A DNA stretch of 64,000 bases, taken from NCBI RefSeq assembly GCF_000238775.2, contig NZ_AFEJ02000001.1, forward strand, positions 1,612,001 to 1,676,000. Reading direction: 5' to 3'. A model generated the notes under the pieces. It was not told the DNA's origin. It did not search any database and saw only the letters and a list, made by a program, of their open reading frames with translations. Both the position numbers and the translations under genes were made by a program. The stretch is from Acaryochloris sp. CCMEE 5410 (lineage in GTDB: Bacteria > Cyanobacteriota > Cyanobacteriia > Thermosynechococcales > Thermosynechococcaceae). This document shows positions 27,974-36,491 of the stretch, one piece after another (position 1 is the stretch's first letter; each line of letters starts with the position of its first letter).

Positions 27974-30106
27974 ATGTCTCGCCTGCTCATTGTCGAATCC
28001 CCCGGAAAAATCAAGAAGCTGAGATCGATTCTCGGATCAGGCTGGCAAGTGCGGGCCTCCATCGGCCATATCAGACAGCTCGCTAACACAGGCACGGGCA
28101 ACTTAGGGTTTGAGGCGAAAAACGGTCAGATCACCTGTAGCTATGAACCCAGAGACGACCGAGCCAAAAAGACCATCGCCGATCTTAAAACCGCTGCCAA
28201 ACAGGCCGACGAGATTTTTATTGCCAGTGACCCAGACCGGGAAGGAGAAGTGATTGGGTGGCATATTGCCCAGGTACTTGGGATTAAAAAACCGAAGCGG
28301 GTGGTCTATCAAGAAATTACGGAACGAGCCGTTCGGCAAGCCATTGCCCATCCCAAGTCCTTAGATATGGATTTGGTAGAAGCGGGTCGCTGTCGAGATT
28401 GCCTAGACAAGCTCGTGGGCTATCGGGGGTCGCCGTTAGTCTGGCGCTTAAATAATGGTGCAAAGTCCGTCGGTAGAGTCCAGTCCGCAACCCTGCACTT
28501 GATTTGTCAGCGTGAACGCGAGATTCAAGTGTTTGTGCCCCAAGACTATTGGTCGGTATTTGTGGAATATGCCGAAGGGTTCAAAGCGTTTTATCACGGC
28601 AGCATGACCGGGAGCGAGTCAGACGAAACCACCATTGAGGATGCGGGGTCAGAGGCTAAAACGGAAGAATCTACCCGAGTCACCTCCCAGGCGGCAGCCG
28701 ATGCCTTAGTTGAAATCGCCCAAACCCATCCCCACCAGATCCTCTCCATCGAAGGAAAGATCACTCCCAAAAAGCCCCCCGCTCCCTTTACCACCTCAGC
28801 TCTCCAACAAGCCGCTGGCTCGCGCCTTAAGTTCAGCCCAGAGCAAACGATGCAGGTGGCCCAAAAGCTCTATGAAGCGGGTCTGATCACCTACATGCGC
28901 ACGGATTCAGTGATCTTATCCCCGGACTACTGTGCTGCCGCTAAAAAATGGCTAGAGCAAAATGATGTGGATAATGTTCCCAAAAAAGTCGCCAAGCAGA
29001 AAGGGGGTAAGCAGACCCAGGAAGGCCATGAGGCCATCCGCCCAACGGATATTTTCAAACCCTCCGCTGAGCTGAAGCAAACCCTACCGGAAGATCAGTT
29101 CAAGCTATACGTGTTGATTTGGACTCGGGCCTTAGCCTCCCAGTGCAAACCCGCTCAGATCCGTAAAACCATTGTCATTAGCCAGTCTGGGGAGGTTCAG
29201 TGGAAGGCCAAGGGCAATCTCGTTGAGTTCAAGGGTTACTCGAAATACTGGAAAGACATTAAAGCCGATACGGAACTGCCCACCCTACAGCCCCAACAGT
29301 CTCTCACCCTGGTCCAGGCCGATTCCCAGCAGAAGCAAACCCAACCCCCCGCCCGCTACAGTGAACCGAAGCTGGTCCAACTGATGGAGAAAAAGGGAAT
29401 TGGTCGACCATCGACTTATGCCCCCACGATCAAGACTATCAAGGCTCGGGGCTATGTCGATCTGATCAAAGGCAAACTCCAGCCCACCCAGATCGGCATG
29501 GAGGTGGATCAGTTTATGGGTGGCGCTTTACCGGAACTATTGGAGGCTGAGTTTACGGCCCAGATGGAGAGTTCACTGGATGCGATCGCACAAGGGCATC
29601 AGGAATGGCAAAACTATCTAATTGACTGGAACCGCAGCTATTTTGCTCCAGCCTTGGCGAAGGCCTTGAAAGAGTTACCTGAACCGACTAGCAACTACGG
29701 AGACAAAGTCTTACAAAAATCTAGAACCAAATGCCCAGGTTGCAGTCACCCCATGTCCAAGGTGCCTAGCAAAAAGGTGAAGAAGAAGTATTTCCTCAAA
29801 TGCGAAAACGGCTGCACGGCGGATGATGGTCGAGGTCTAGTGATGTTCTGGTCTGATCGAGGTAAGAATTGGCAAGTCCCCCAGGCAAAATCAGATCAAC
29901 CTGCGCCGCCAGCAGAACTCACGGATTATCCCTGCCCGGCTTGCCAGCAGAAAATGGAGATTTACTCATACCACAAGGATGAGCAGACCAAGCAGATGCT
30001 CCGATGCTCAGACCCCAAAGCTAGATCCGATAAGAAACATAAGAATGCGGTCTATTTTCAAAGTAAAGGACGGTGGTGGAGTCCTAAATATGGGGAATTG
30101 GAATAA
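27974..30106 (+). CDS. topA: DNA topoisomerase I (type IA)
   Basis: Relaxes negative supercoils through a transient 5'-phosphotyrosine link. 710 residues. Toprim domain at the N-terminus (LLIVESPGKIKKLRSIL, then SDPDREGEVIGWHI); active-site region GLITYMRTDSV with Tyr at about residue 307; GIGRPSTYAPTIKTI further on; and two C-terminal Cys4 zinc ribbons (CPGCSHPM...CENGC from about residue 585, and CPACQQKM after it). It is shorter than many cyanobacterial TopA proteins. It stands as its own transcription unit; a hairpin follows the stop. Confidence 0.95.
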   Translation: MSRLLIVESPGKIKKLRSILGSGWQVRASIGHIRQLANTGTGNLGFEAKNGQITCSYEPRDDRAKKTIADLKTAAKQADEIFIASDPDREGEVIGWHIAQVLGIKKPKRVVYQEITERAVRQAIAHPKSLDMDLVEAGRCRDCLDKLVGYRGSPLVWRLNNGAKSVGRVQSATLHLICQREREIQVFVPQDYWSVFVEYAEGFKAFYHGSMTGSESDETTIEDAGSEAKTEESTRVTSQAAADALVEIAQTHPHQILSIEGKITPKKPPAPFTTSALQQAAGSRLKFSPEQTMQVAQKLYEAGLITYMRTDSVILSPDYCAAAKKWLEQNDVDNVPKKVAKQKGGKQTQEGHEAIRPTDIFKPSAELKQTLPEDQFKLYVLIWTRALASQCKPAQIRKTIVISQSGEVQWKAKGNLVEFKGYSKYWKDIKADTELPTLQPQQSLTLVQADSQQKQTQPPARYSEPKLVQLMEKKGIGRPSTYAPTIKTIKARGYVDLIKGKLQPTQIGMEVDQFMGGALPELLEAEFTAQMESSLDAIAQGHQEWQNYLIDWNRSYFAPALAKALKELPEPTSNYGDKVLQKSRTKCPGCSHPMSKVPSKKVKKKYFLKCENGCTADDGRGLVMFWSDRGKNWQVPQAKSDQPAPPAELTDYPCPACQQKMEIYSYHKDEQTKQMLRCSDPKARSDKKHKNAVYFQSKGRWWSPKYGELE

Positions 30107-30117
30107 AGACGAAGAAA

Positions 30118-30140
30118 TCCCCTGCAAAAAGCACAGGGGA
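30118..30140 (+). terminator. Possible topA terminator hairpin
   Basis: Arms TCCCCTG and CAGGGGA around a 9-nt A-rich loop, 12 nt after the topA stop. There is no strong T-run right behind it, so termination would be weak; it may instead stabilise the mRNA 3' end. The remaining ~270 bp up to the next gene hold nothing I recognise. Confidence 0.4.
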
Positions 30141-30408
30141 AGTAAGGCTTTTGTAACTTTAGTACTTCCTCTTATAATGCCCACTGGGAAGCGGGTTTCA
30201 AGCTTGGTTCTGCCTGAGACTGAAGCGAATTTCCCTTATCCAGAAGTGGCGTTATCACTCTCCCTGTTGAGAGGCAGACAAAACATCCATTGGCTAGCAT
30301 CCCCCCGTTACGGAACATTGCTCCTAATGGGTGACAGACAGGTACTCATAACATCACCAACTGGGGAAGTTTAGAGGCTGTCCAGAACAAGTTAAAGGGA
30401 TAATCACG

Positions 30409-30672
30409 CTATTCAGCGAAAATCTTGTTAAACAAGTTGGTGACCTTGCTAAACGTTTGTGCCCTTCTGCGACGTCCCTCTGCTAGCCTCGCATCCAGAT
30501 CATCAGTAGGCTCTACCTCCTCGGACCTTAGCAATTGATTCACTGTATTTTCAGTGGGGGGAATCGTTGGCAATAAATCTTGCGTTCTGACAGACTCAGA
30601 TTTGGGGTTGGAAGCCTGTACAGGCTTATCTACTTGAAGCTCTGATGACGCGGCAGGGTTAGACAGTTCCAT
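30409..30672 (-). CDS. Hypothetical small protein
   Basis: About 87 residues, polar, low-complexity first half rich in Ser, Pro and Glu, and a basic C-terminal helix (ARLAEGRRRRAQTFSKVTNLFNKIF). The frame stays open further upstream to 30747, but the residues before MELSNPAAS look unlike coding sequence, so the inner ATG at 30672 is preferred. No family recognised. It runs divergently from the phosphatidyltransferase gene. It could be a lineage-specific protein or a chance frame. Confidence 0.4.
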   Translation of the reverse strand: MELSNPAASSELQVDKPVQASNPKSESVRTQDLLPTIPPTENTVNQLLRSEEVEPTDDLDARLAEGRRRRAQTFSKVTNLFNKIFAE

Positions 30673-30867
30673 CTTGAATATCTCGATTCTTATATAGTTC
30701 TTGTGGGCAGGCTTGCTTGTGGGCAGGCGCTGGTCAACCTTTAGCAATCACGCCAGCATGTAACCTCTTAGGTCCTCAGTGTTCCCCTCTGCAAAGGCTA
30801 GAGAAACATTACGACTCCTTTGAGACCTGATCGAAACCGAAGTACAGTAGTGAATTCTTAGGCAAGT

Positions 30868-31479
30868 GTGGACTATCGGGCAATGCTAAACCTTGCGCAA
30901 CTTCCTGGGCTGCTGGTCGGATTTCGTGTTCTGATCGCACCTTTATTACTCGTAGATGCAGTGGACCATCAAACGAGCATTTGGTTTTTAGTAGGATATG
31001 GGCTGGCCATTCTGTCCGATATTTTCGATGGCATCATTGCTCGCCGCTTAGGAGTGAGTACGCCCCAACTTCGTCAAGCAGACAGTTGGGCGGATATTTG
31101 GTTGTTTTCTTGCTTAGCGCTTAGTACCTGGTGGGTCCATCCTGACGTTTTGCAAAACTTACGCGTCCCTTTACTGGTTGCGGTTGTCGCTCAATTTAGC
31201 CTGTTTGGGATCAGCTTGATCAAGTTTCGTAAGTTTCCGAGTTTTCATACCTATACGGCTAAAGCCTGGGGAATTGCACTACTGGTGGCTACGCTCTCGT
31301 TGTTTGGCTGGGGGGATTCCAGGGCATTGTGGGTTGCGATCGCAGCCTGTCTCGTCAATAGTCTAGAAGAGATAGTGATGACCCTCGTTTTAGCCGAGTG
31401 GCACTGTGATGTCCTGAGCCTCTTTCATGCCCTTAAATTACGTCAATCTGAATTAGTGGAGTTAGGTGAAGAAAGCTAA
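30868..31479 (+). CDS. CDP-alcohol phosphatidyltransferase family protein
   Basis: Integral membrane enzyme of about 200 residues that moves a phosphatidyl group from CDP-diacylglycerol (or a related donor) to an alcohol. The family motif D-x2-D-G-x2-A-R...D-x3-D is visible as DIFDGIIARR followed by QADSWAD (about residues 51-76), although the Gly expected four positions before the third Asp is Leu here. Several hydrophobic helices follow. The start is GTG at 30868 or the in-frame ATG at 30883. Substrate not assignable: the sequence does not clearly match PgsA or CDP-alcohol enzymes of known product. Confidence 0.8.
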   Translation: MDYRAMLNLAQLPGLLVGFRVLIAPLLLVDAVDHQTSIWFLVGYGLAILSDIFDGIIARRLGVSTPQLRQADSWADIWLFSCLALSTWWVHPDVLQNLRVPLLVAVVAQFSLFGISLIKFRKFPSFHTYTAKAWGIALLVATLSLFGWGDSRALWVAIAACLVNSLEEIVMTLVLAEWHCDVLSLFHALKLRQSELVELGEES

Positions 31480-31536
31480 CGGCTCTGTTTTGCTCAGCTT
31501 CCGGTTGCAGCAAGACCTAGATATAGTTCCGACTGA

Positions 31537-32100
31537 TTAACTAATCCAAAACCTAAACCGAATATGTCTGGACTCAACCTTACCTAAAAATGTTGAGAAG
31601 TCATGAAGATCTTGAATCACATGTGCTAACAATTCATCACTATTCTGTACTCGTGAATGGGCGAATACATCAGGATTCTCCTTCAAGTACTGGATTAGCT
31701 CATGCATCGTTTTAATGGCAATGCCAGCATCAACAGCACTAAACCAGTCAGCCTGCCCTTCCAGTTCATGTAATTTAGCTCGCAAACACCGTCGATCATT
31801 CTCAAGTTCAGCCCTATCTAATTCATATGCAGGGGGTAGTTCACCCAATGCATCAGCAATGTCCAGTTCATCGAGGGCTTCTAACGCATCTTTATAAACG
31901 TCAAGGTCTTCTATAACAAAATGACTTAACTGTGTTAATCCCTTATCTCTGGCTATTTTCTCCAATCTTTCCCATACTTTGGTGATGGCAAGAGCCTCAC
32001 TTGGAGAATTCTCCGGTAAGGATTGCATCCATCTCTCGCACTCAAGAGCAATACCAAAGGCAGCAGTTGACACTCTTTCAGCCCTATCAAGTCTGGGCAT
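31537..32100 (-). CDS. Hypothetical helical protein
   Basis: 187 residues, strongly acidic and predicted mostly alpha-helical, with no Cys-based or catalytic motif evident. It begins MPRLDRAERVSTAAFGIALE and contains VIEDLDVYKDALEALDELDIADALGELPPAYELD. No family recognised. It converges on the phosphatidyltransferase gene (58 bp between stops). Codon use looks ordinary, and the frame is long and clean, so it is probably a real gene. Confidence 0.6.
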   Translation of the reverse strand: MPRLDRAERVSTAAFGIALECERWMQSLPENSPSEALAITKVWERLEKIARDKGLTQLSHFVIEDLDVYKDALEALDELDIADALGELPPAYELDRAELENDRRCLRAKLHELEGQADWFSAVDAGIAIKTMHELIQYLKENPDVFAHSRVQNSDELLAHVIQDLHDFSTFLGKVESRHIRFRFWIS

Positions 32101-32263
32101 CTACACTTGAACCATTAGATATTAAGGCTGGTTCAATTCTAGCTAAACATAGAGCGCTTGCTAGACGACAGTGATGAGGTGATGTTGGCGGGAGTGTTGA
32201 GTGCGATCTGGTCTACCAGCGATCGGGTTGTCCTATAAGACTTGCGGGACAGCTATAAGATAT

Positions 32264-32611
32264 TTATGCCAATTCAACCCGCTCTTCCCCCGTACGGACC
32301 TGGACTACTTTCTGTAGGGGGGAAACGAATATCTTGCCATCTCCGACTTGTCCGGTTCGAGCTGCAAAGGTGATTTTTTCGATGACTGGTGCCACCATCT
32401 CTTCATCTACCTTGATCTCTACTTTTAATTTGCGATGAAACCGAATATTGGCATCTGAGCCGCGATACTGTTGTAGTGATCCCTGCTGTCTGCCAAATCC
32501 TTTCACATCCGACAGGGTAATGTCGATAATTCCCAGTTGGACTAGGGCTATTTTGACCTGATCGCATTGTTGGGGGCGGATGAATGCGGTAATTGTCCTC
32601 ATCTGAGCCAT
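32264..32611 (-). CDS. PII-like nitrogen regulatory protein with altered T-loop
   Basis: A 115-residue PII-superfamily protein. PII proteins are trimers that bind ATP/ADP and 2-oxoglutarate and regulate targets through the T-loop. Seen here: GFGRQQG (residues 38-44), YRGSD (49-53), and the C-terminal signature AARTGQVGDGKIFV (83-96) with VRTGEE. The Ser equivalent to phosphorylated Ser49 of cyanobacterial GlnB is kept (Ser52), but the Tyr51 position is Ala54, and the rest of the T-loop (ANIRFHRKL) differs from GlnB. It is therefore a paralogue rather than canonical glnB. The start at 32611 (MAQMRTITAFIRP) is chosen over the longer frame because the family begins there. Confidence 0.88.
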   Translation of the reverse strand: MAQMRTITAFIRPQQCDQVKIALVQLGIIDITLSDVKGFGRQQGSLQQYRGSDANIRFHRKLKVEIKVDEEMVAPVIEKITFAARTGQVGDGKIFVSPLQKVVQVRTGEERVELA

Positions 32612-32772
32612 GATGGACCTGCATTGAGTCGCAAAACTTACATCACCATTGTTAACCCTATTCTGGCAAACCGTTATTTTTGATACAGTTTGCAATCGGT
32701 CGCCCGCTTTGCTGCAGAACCCAGAGTGAGGTGCCATGCTAGAAAAGCACCTTCACGCATTGGGATATCATT

Positions 32773-33546
32773 GTGCAACTCCCCATTTATCGAGCTATTC
32801 GTATTGTGTCAGCTCCCAGATGTGGCAGTTCTCGGCCAATTGTGGTGGAGACGGAGGCAGGATACTTCTTGACTAAGTTGCGAGGGGCTGCCCAAGGCAC
32901 CGCAGCCCTGGTCTCAGAAATGGTGGTGTCGGCCTTGGCTGAAGCCCTTGGGTTCTGGGTTCCCAGTCAGGTGTTTATCTCCATTGATGCATCTACCCAA
33001 AACGATATTTACGAAGATGAGTTTTTAGATCTCCTGGGGGCAAGCCACGGACTGAACCTGGGGTTTCAATATTTAGAGAGGGCTCGTGATCTTCGCCCTC
33101 GGGACATTGAATCGGTGGATCGAGACTGGGCGTGCCGAGTTTTGTGGTTGGACGCCTTGGTGATGAATCGTGATCGGACTCCGTCTAATCCCAACCTAAT
33201 GGTTTGCCAAAATCAGCTGTGGGTCATCGATCATGGAGCGGCTCTTCCTTTTCAGTACAACTGGTCTCAGGTCACAGAAGAGGTTCCTCGGCGGTTGAAT
33301 TACGCCATGGACCGACACCTGTTCGGGGAGAAAGCAACCGCACTCCAGCAATGGGATTTGGCATTGGCCGCAAAGCTGTCTAGAGACGTGATCCAAGACG
33401 CTGTTGCCCATATTCCAGATTGTTTTTTGCTGCCCCTCTGTCGCCCAGGGGCGGTGGCCGAGCAGCTTGAACGTCGGCGGCAAGCCTATGGGGCATTTTT
33501 ATGGAAACGTTTGAAATTTCCTAGACCCTTTGTCCCTAAGTTTTAG
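32773..33546 (+). CDS. HipA-like kinase domain protein
   Basis: A 257-residue protein of the stand-alone HipA-like kinase family. Seen: KLRGAAQGTAALVSEMVVSALAEALG (ATP-binding lobe), LWLDALVMNRDRTPSNPNLMV (catalytic NRDR and metal-binding Asn region, about 137-157) and LWVIDHGAALPF (the DFG-like metal-binding DHG, about 162-173). The start is GTG at 32773. No HipB-like repressor adjoins it, so it is probably not a classical toxin. Target unknown. It runs divergently from the PII-like gene with 161 bp between them. Confidence 0.8.
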   Translation: MQLPIYRAIRIVSAPRCGSSRPIVVETEAGYFLTKLRGAAQGTAALVSEMVVSALAEALGFWVPSQVFISIDASTQNDIYEDEFLDLLGASHGLNLGFQYLERARDLRPRDIESVDRDWACRVLWLDALVMNRDRTPSNPNLMVCQNQLWVIDHGAALPFQYNWSQVTEEVPRRLNYAMDRHLFGEKATALQQWDLALAAKLSRDVIQDAVAHIPDCFLLPLCRPGAVAEQLERRRQAYGAFLWKRLKFPRPFVPKF

Positions 33547-33636
33547 GACAGGGCATCATGACGCTAAAGCATTCAATGGCCGCTGACTTTGTCTCTTGAA
33601 TAGAAAAGCAAGATTGCCCTGCCCAGACCTTGGACA

Positions 33637-33660
33637 ATAAAAAACCCCCTGACGGGGGTT
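33637..33660 (-). terminator. Rho-independent terminator of the peroxiredoxin gene
   Basis: Read on the minus strand: AACCCCC, loop GTCA, GGGGGTT, then a run of Ts. It sits 28 nt past the peroxiredoxin stop. Strong GC stem and T-tract make this a confident call. Confidence 0.88.
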
Positions 33661-33688
33661 GGAAATCGCAGTCTAAATCACGAAAGGC

Positions 33689-34324
33689 TTATTTGTTGGG
33701 TTGAGGAGTCATCCGTAAATAAGGCTTGATTTCAGTGACCCCTTTGGGGAATTTCTGCTTGGCTTCTTCTGTAGGAATGGTGGGGGCAACAACAACATCA
33801 TCACCATCTTTCCAATCCACGGGTGTAGCAACTTGATAGTTATCGGTCAATTGGAGTGAGTCAATGACCCGCAAGATCTCATTAAAATTCCGACCTGTGC
33901 TCGGTGGATAGGTAATGGAGGCTCTGAGCTTTTTATTATTGTCAATGATAAATACTGTTCTGACGGTGACTTTGGCGTTGGCGTTGGGATGAATCATGTC
34001 GTAGAGATCAGACACTTTCTTATCCGCATCCGCCAGGATGGGGTAATCAACCGTTGTATTTTGGGTTTCATTGATATCGCCAATCCAGCCGTTGTGGGAC
34101 TGAGCATCATCGACGCTTAGGGCAATGGTTTTGACGCCGCGCTTGTCGAATTCAGGCTTGAGTTTAGATACAGACCCAAGCTCAGTGGTACAGACGGGGG
34201 TGTAGTCCGCAGGATGCGAGAAGAGAACAACCCAGCTATCGCCAGCCCATTCAAAGAAGTCAATTGTGCCAGCAGTGGAATCTTGAGTAAAGTTAGGTAC
34301 GGTGTCCCCTAGTCGCAAAGACAT
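33689..34324 (-). CDS. 1-Cys peroxiredoxin (Prx6 type)
   Basis: Reduces peroxides through a single peroxidatic cysteine. The protein is 211 residues, starting MSLRLGDTVPNF; the motif HPADYTPVCTTELG (about 37-50) holds the active Cys, and it is the only Cys in the protein. The long C-terminal extension (PVDWKDGDDVVVAPTIP) is typical of the Prx6 class. Start 34324 is fixed by an AGGAG ribosome site 8 nt upstream; a longer open frame to 34480 has no such support. It has its own terminator. Confidence 0.95.
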   Translation of the reverse strand: MSLRLGDTVPNFTQDSTAGTIDFFEWAGDSWVVLFSHPADYTPVCTTELGSVSKLKPEFDKRGVKTIALSVDDAQSHNGWIGDINETQNTTVDYPILADADKKVSDLYDMIHPNANAKVTVRTVFIIDNNKKLRASITYPPSTGRNFNEILRVIDSLQLTDNYQVATPVDWKDGDDVVVAPTIPTEEAKQKFPKGVTEIKPYLRMTPQPNK

Positions 34325-34567
34325 GGTGAAACTCCTGTCATGAAAGGTCGGTTTGTGGTTACAAATGAGATCATGCCATAACCGAATTCGGATAATGTCC
34401 GGTTTCCCGACCGAGAAACAGTTCTTAATGTAGTTGACGAAGAATGATCCGGAACAATAGATGGATTGATGCCAGGGCAAGAAGCCTTGAAGTCAAAACA
34501 ATAAAAGACTTACGGGTCTGGAGACTAGCTTGAATCACAGACTTCCAGTATTAAAGGGATGCTTAAT

Positions 34568-35071
34568 TTAACTGTGAGGAGAAAACTGAGTGACTTCTCG
34601 CCATTCATGGATCACGGCAGGAGGGGCGACGATGTTGGCGGTCAAACCGCTCACTAGGGGAATTTCGAGGACGAGACGGGTATCACTCTCTAGATTTTCA
34701 AGCAGAGGCTGTACGTTGTACTGACCTACGTTCTCAGGCAGCATCAAGGTTGTTCCATCCATGGCGGGTTGAGACTGCCAAAGAAATTGGTCGGCAATGC
34801 TCAATTGCAACGGCTGTTCGGGGGCGACTTCGACTTGCCCTGGAAATCCGACGAGACGCAAAAATATTCCTTCGAGCTGGTTATCGACATAGCGTTTAAA
34901 GAGAATGGTTTGCCAACTGCGCTTGGCCTGATCTTGGAGACTTTGTTGCGATCGCAACGTCACTTGCCCCGGTTTCTCTTGATAAAGATGGGTTTCAGCT
35001 TGAACAGGCAGAGGATAGATAGTCAGACTGAGGAGTACTAGCAATAGGATGACTAGACGGCGAAGCATCAT
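34568..35071 (-). CDS. DUF3122 protein, secreted
   Basis: 167 residues with a clear signal peptide (MMLRRLVILLLVLLSLTIYP, cleavage near VQAET). The mature part is a beta-rich domain with QVTLRSQQSLQDQAKRSWQ and VDNQLEGIFLRLVGFPG, as in the cyanobacterial DUF3122 family. Function unknown. Its ATG overlaps the gmk stop by 4 nt, so the two genes are translationally coupled. Confidence 0.8.
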   Translation of the reverse strand: MMLRRLVILLLVLLSLTIYPLPVQAETHLYQEKPGQVTLRSQQSLQDQAKRSWQTILFKRYVDNQLEGIFLRLVGFPGQVEVAPEQPLQLSIADQFLWQSQPAMDGTTLMLPENVGQYNVQPLLENLESDTRLVLEIPLVSGLTANIVAPPAVIHEWREVTQFSPHS

Positions 35072-35625
35072 AATGACAACACCTTAGATTTAAGGGTTTG
35101 CAGGGCTGCATCCAGATCGTCGTTAACGAGTTGAAAATCAAATTCATTGGCTGCGGCGAGTTCGACCTTGGCTTGGTCTAAACGACGGGCAATGGCTTCT
35201 TCTGAATCCTGGCCTCGCCCTCGAATTCGAGCCTCTAAATCGGCCACAGAAGGGGGACTGACAAAGATTTGAAAGGCATCGGCAACCTGATCTCGGATTT
35301 GACGAGCCCCGACCAGTTCAATTTCCAAAATCACTTTTTTCCCTTGGGCAATTTCCCGCATCACGGGCTCCCGTAACGTTCCGTAGAAATTACCTGCATA
35401 TTCTGCCCATTCCAAGAGCTGATTTTGATCAATGCGGGTTTGAAATTGATCTTTGGTCAAAAAGTAGTAGTGTTTGCCGTCCACTTCTCCTTCTCGGGGA
35501 GAACGAGTCGTGGCGGAAACCGCAAGGTATAAATCTGGGCAGGCTTGTAAGAGCTGCTGCAAAAGAGTGCCTTTGCCGACACCGCTGGGTCCAGTGAGGA
35601 CGATCAGCTTACCCGTTTTTGTCAT
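35068..35625 (-). CDS. gmk: Guanylate kinase
   Basis: Phosphorylates GMP to GDP with ATP. 185 residues, P-loop LTGPSGVGKGTLLQQLL (residues 9-25), GMP-binding segments SATTRSPREGEVDGKHYYF and EWAEYAGNFYGT, all canonical. It sits between a remA-like gene and DUF3122 on the same strand; the remA-gmk order is common in bacteria. A 27-bp perfect palindrome lies 127 nt upstream of its start. Confidence 0.97.
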   Translation of the reverse strand: MTKTGKLIVLTGPSGVGKGTLLQQLLQACPDLYLAVSATTRSPREGEVDGKHYYFLTKDQFQTRIDQNQLLEWAEYAGNFYGTLREPVMREIAQGKKVILEIELVGARQIRDQVADAFQIFVSPPSVADLEARIRGRGQDSEEAIARRLDQAKVELAAANEFDFQLVNDDLDAALQTLKSKVLSL

Positions 35626-35751
35626 TTCCTGGGACCTTGCGTCTTATAGGGGGAAAACACCTCATTTTAACGCCAGTTCAGGTTAAGCCTGGTTTGAACT
35701 TTTTATATGAAGAAATAAAGGAGTTCGTCAGCACGAAAATTGGAGTTTTAG

Positions 35752-35778
35752 CATAAAATGAACGGCGTTCATTTTATG
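35752..35778. promoter_or_regulatory. 27-bp perfect palindrome upstream of gmk
   Basis: Arms CATAAAATGAAC and GTTCATTTTATG, 12 bp each with no mismatch, around GGC. Between the remA-like stop and the gmk start. It has no T-run, so a repressor operator or an mRNA hairpin is more likely than a terminator. Confidence 0.55.
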
Positions 35779-35885
35779 AGCATAAACTGCCAAATAATAG
35801 ACCATTCCCTTCAAGGACTGGTTGAGGATGTACCGGGTAAAGGAGACATTTTGCTCGATACCAATCCTGAAGGAGATAGGTCGTC

Positions 35886-36152
35886 CTATTTATCTGAATC
35901 CTTGGTGTCTTTGTTGGACATAAAACGGTGAGCGACCGTTTCTGGCTGAATTGCAGACAGGACAACATGACCTGAATCAGTTACGATTACTGCGCGTGTG
36001 CGCCGCCCATAGGTGGCATCAATCAATTGGGCCCGATCTCGGGCTTCACTGATGATACGCTTAATGGGTGCAGACTCGGGACTGACGATGGAAATCACTC
36101 GATTCCCAGAGACAATATTTCCAAAGCCTATATTGATTAACTTGATATCCAT
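35886..36152 (-). CDS. RemA-like DNA-binding protein (DUF370)
   Basis: An 88-residue member of the DUF370/RemA family, beginning [32 protein letters not shown] and containing [24 protein letters not shown]. In Bacillus, RemA activates extracellular-matrix operons by direct DNA binding; the cyanobacterial role is not established from this sequence. It lies upstream of gmk on the same strand, a frequent arrangement. Confidence 0.88.
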   Translation of the reverse strand: MDIKLINIGFGNIVSGNRVISIVSPESAPIKRIISEARDRAQLIDATYGRRTRAVIVTDSGHVVLSAIQPETVAHRFMSNKDTKDSDK

Positions 36153-36491
36153 AAATACAAATCCTCACGCAGATTCCAACCTTTTGTAATATCAGAGCGC
36201 ATCACCCAAAAAAGCTCTGATATCTTCCTTTTTTCCATCTTATCCACAAAAGATCTAGACCTACAACCTATTTTTAAGTATTTATTTCTAGTCATAGGAA
36301 TCTTATTTAGGATTTACAGGATTACTTAGGGTGAAATGTATCGCAGGATACAAAATGGCTATGAAAAATCAGCATCTCAAGGCTTGGATCGACAAATCAG
36401 TATTAATCCTTAAAATATGAATGAATTTCCGAACGATAGGTTTTCCTGCCTTGGAACTCCTCCCAAGAGGTCCATTTACTTGTAATTACCC
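36153..36491. other. Divergent promoter region
   Basis: 339 bp between the divergently read remA-like and NFACT genes. No open frame, terminator or repeat was recognised; both promoters must lie here. Confidence 0.5.

Noticed and set aside
33325-34480. Longer N-terminus for the peroxiredoxin (start at 34480)
   Set aside because: The extra residues are unlike the family, and a good ribosome site precedes the ATG at 34324.
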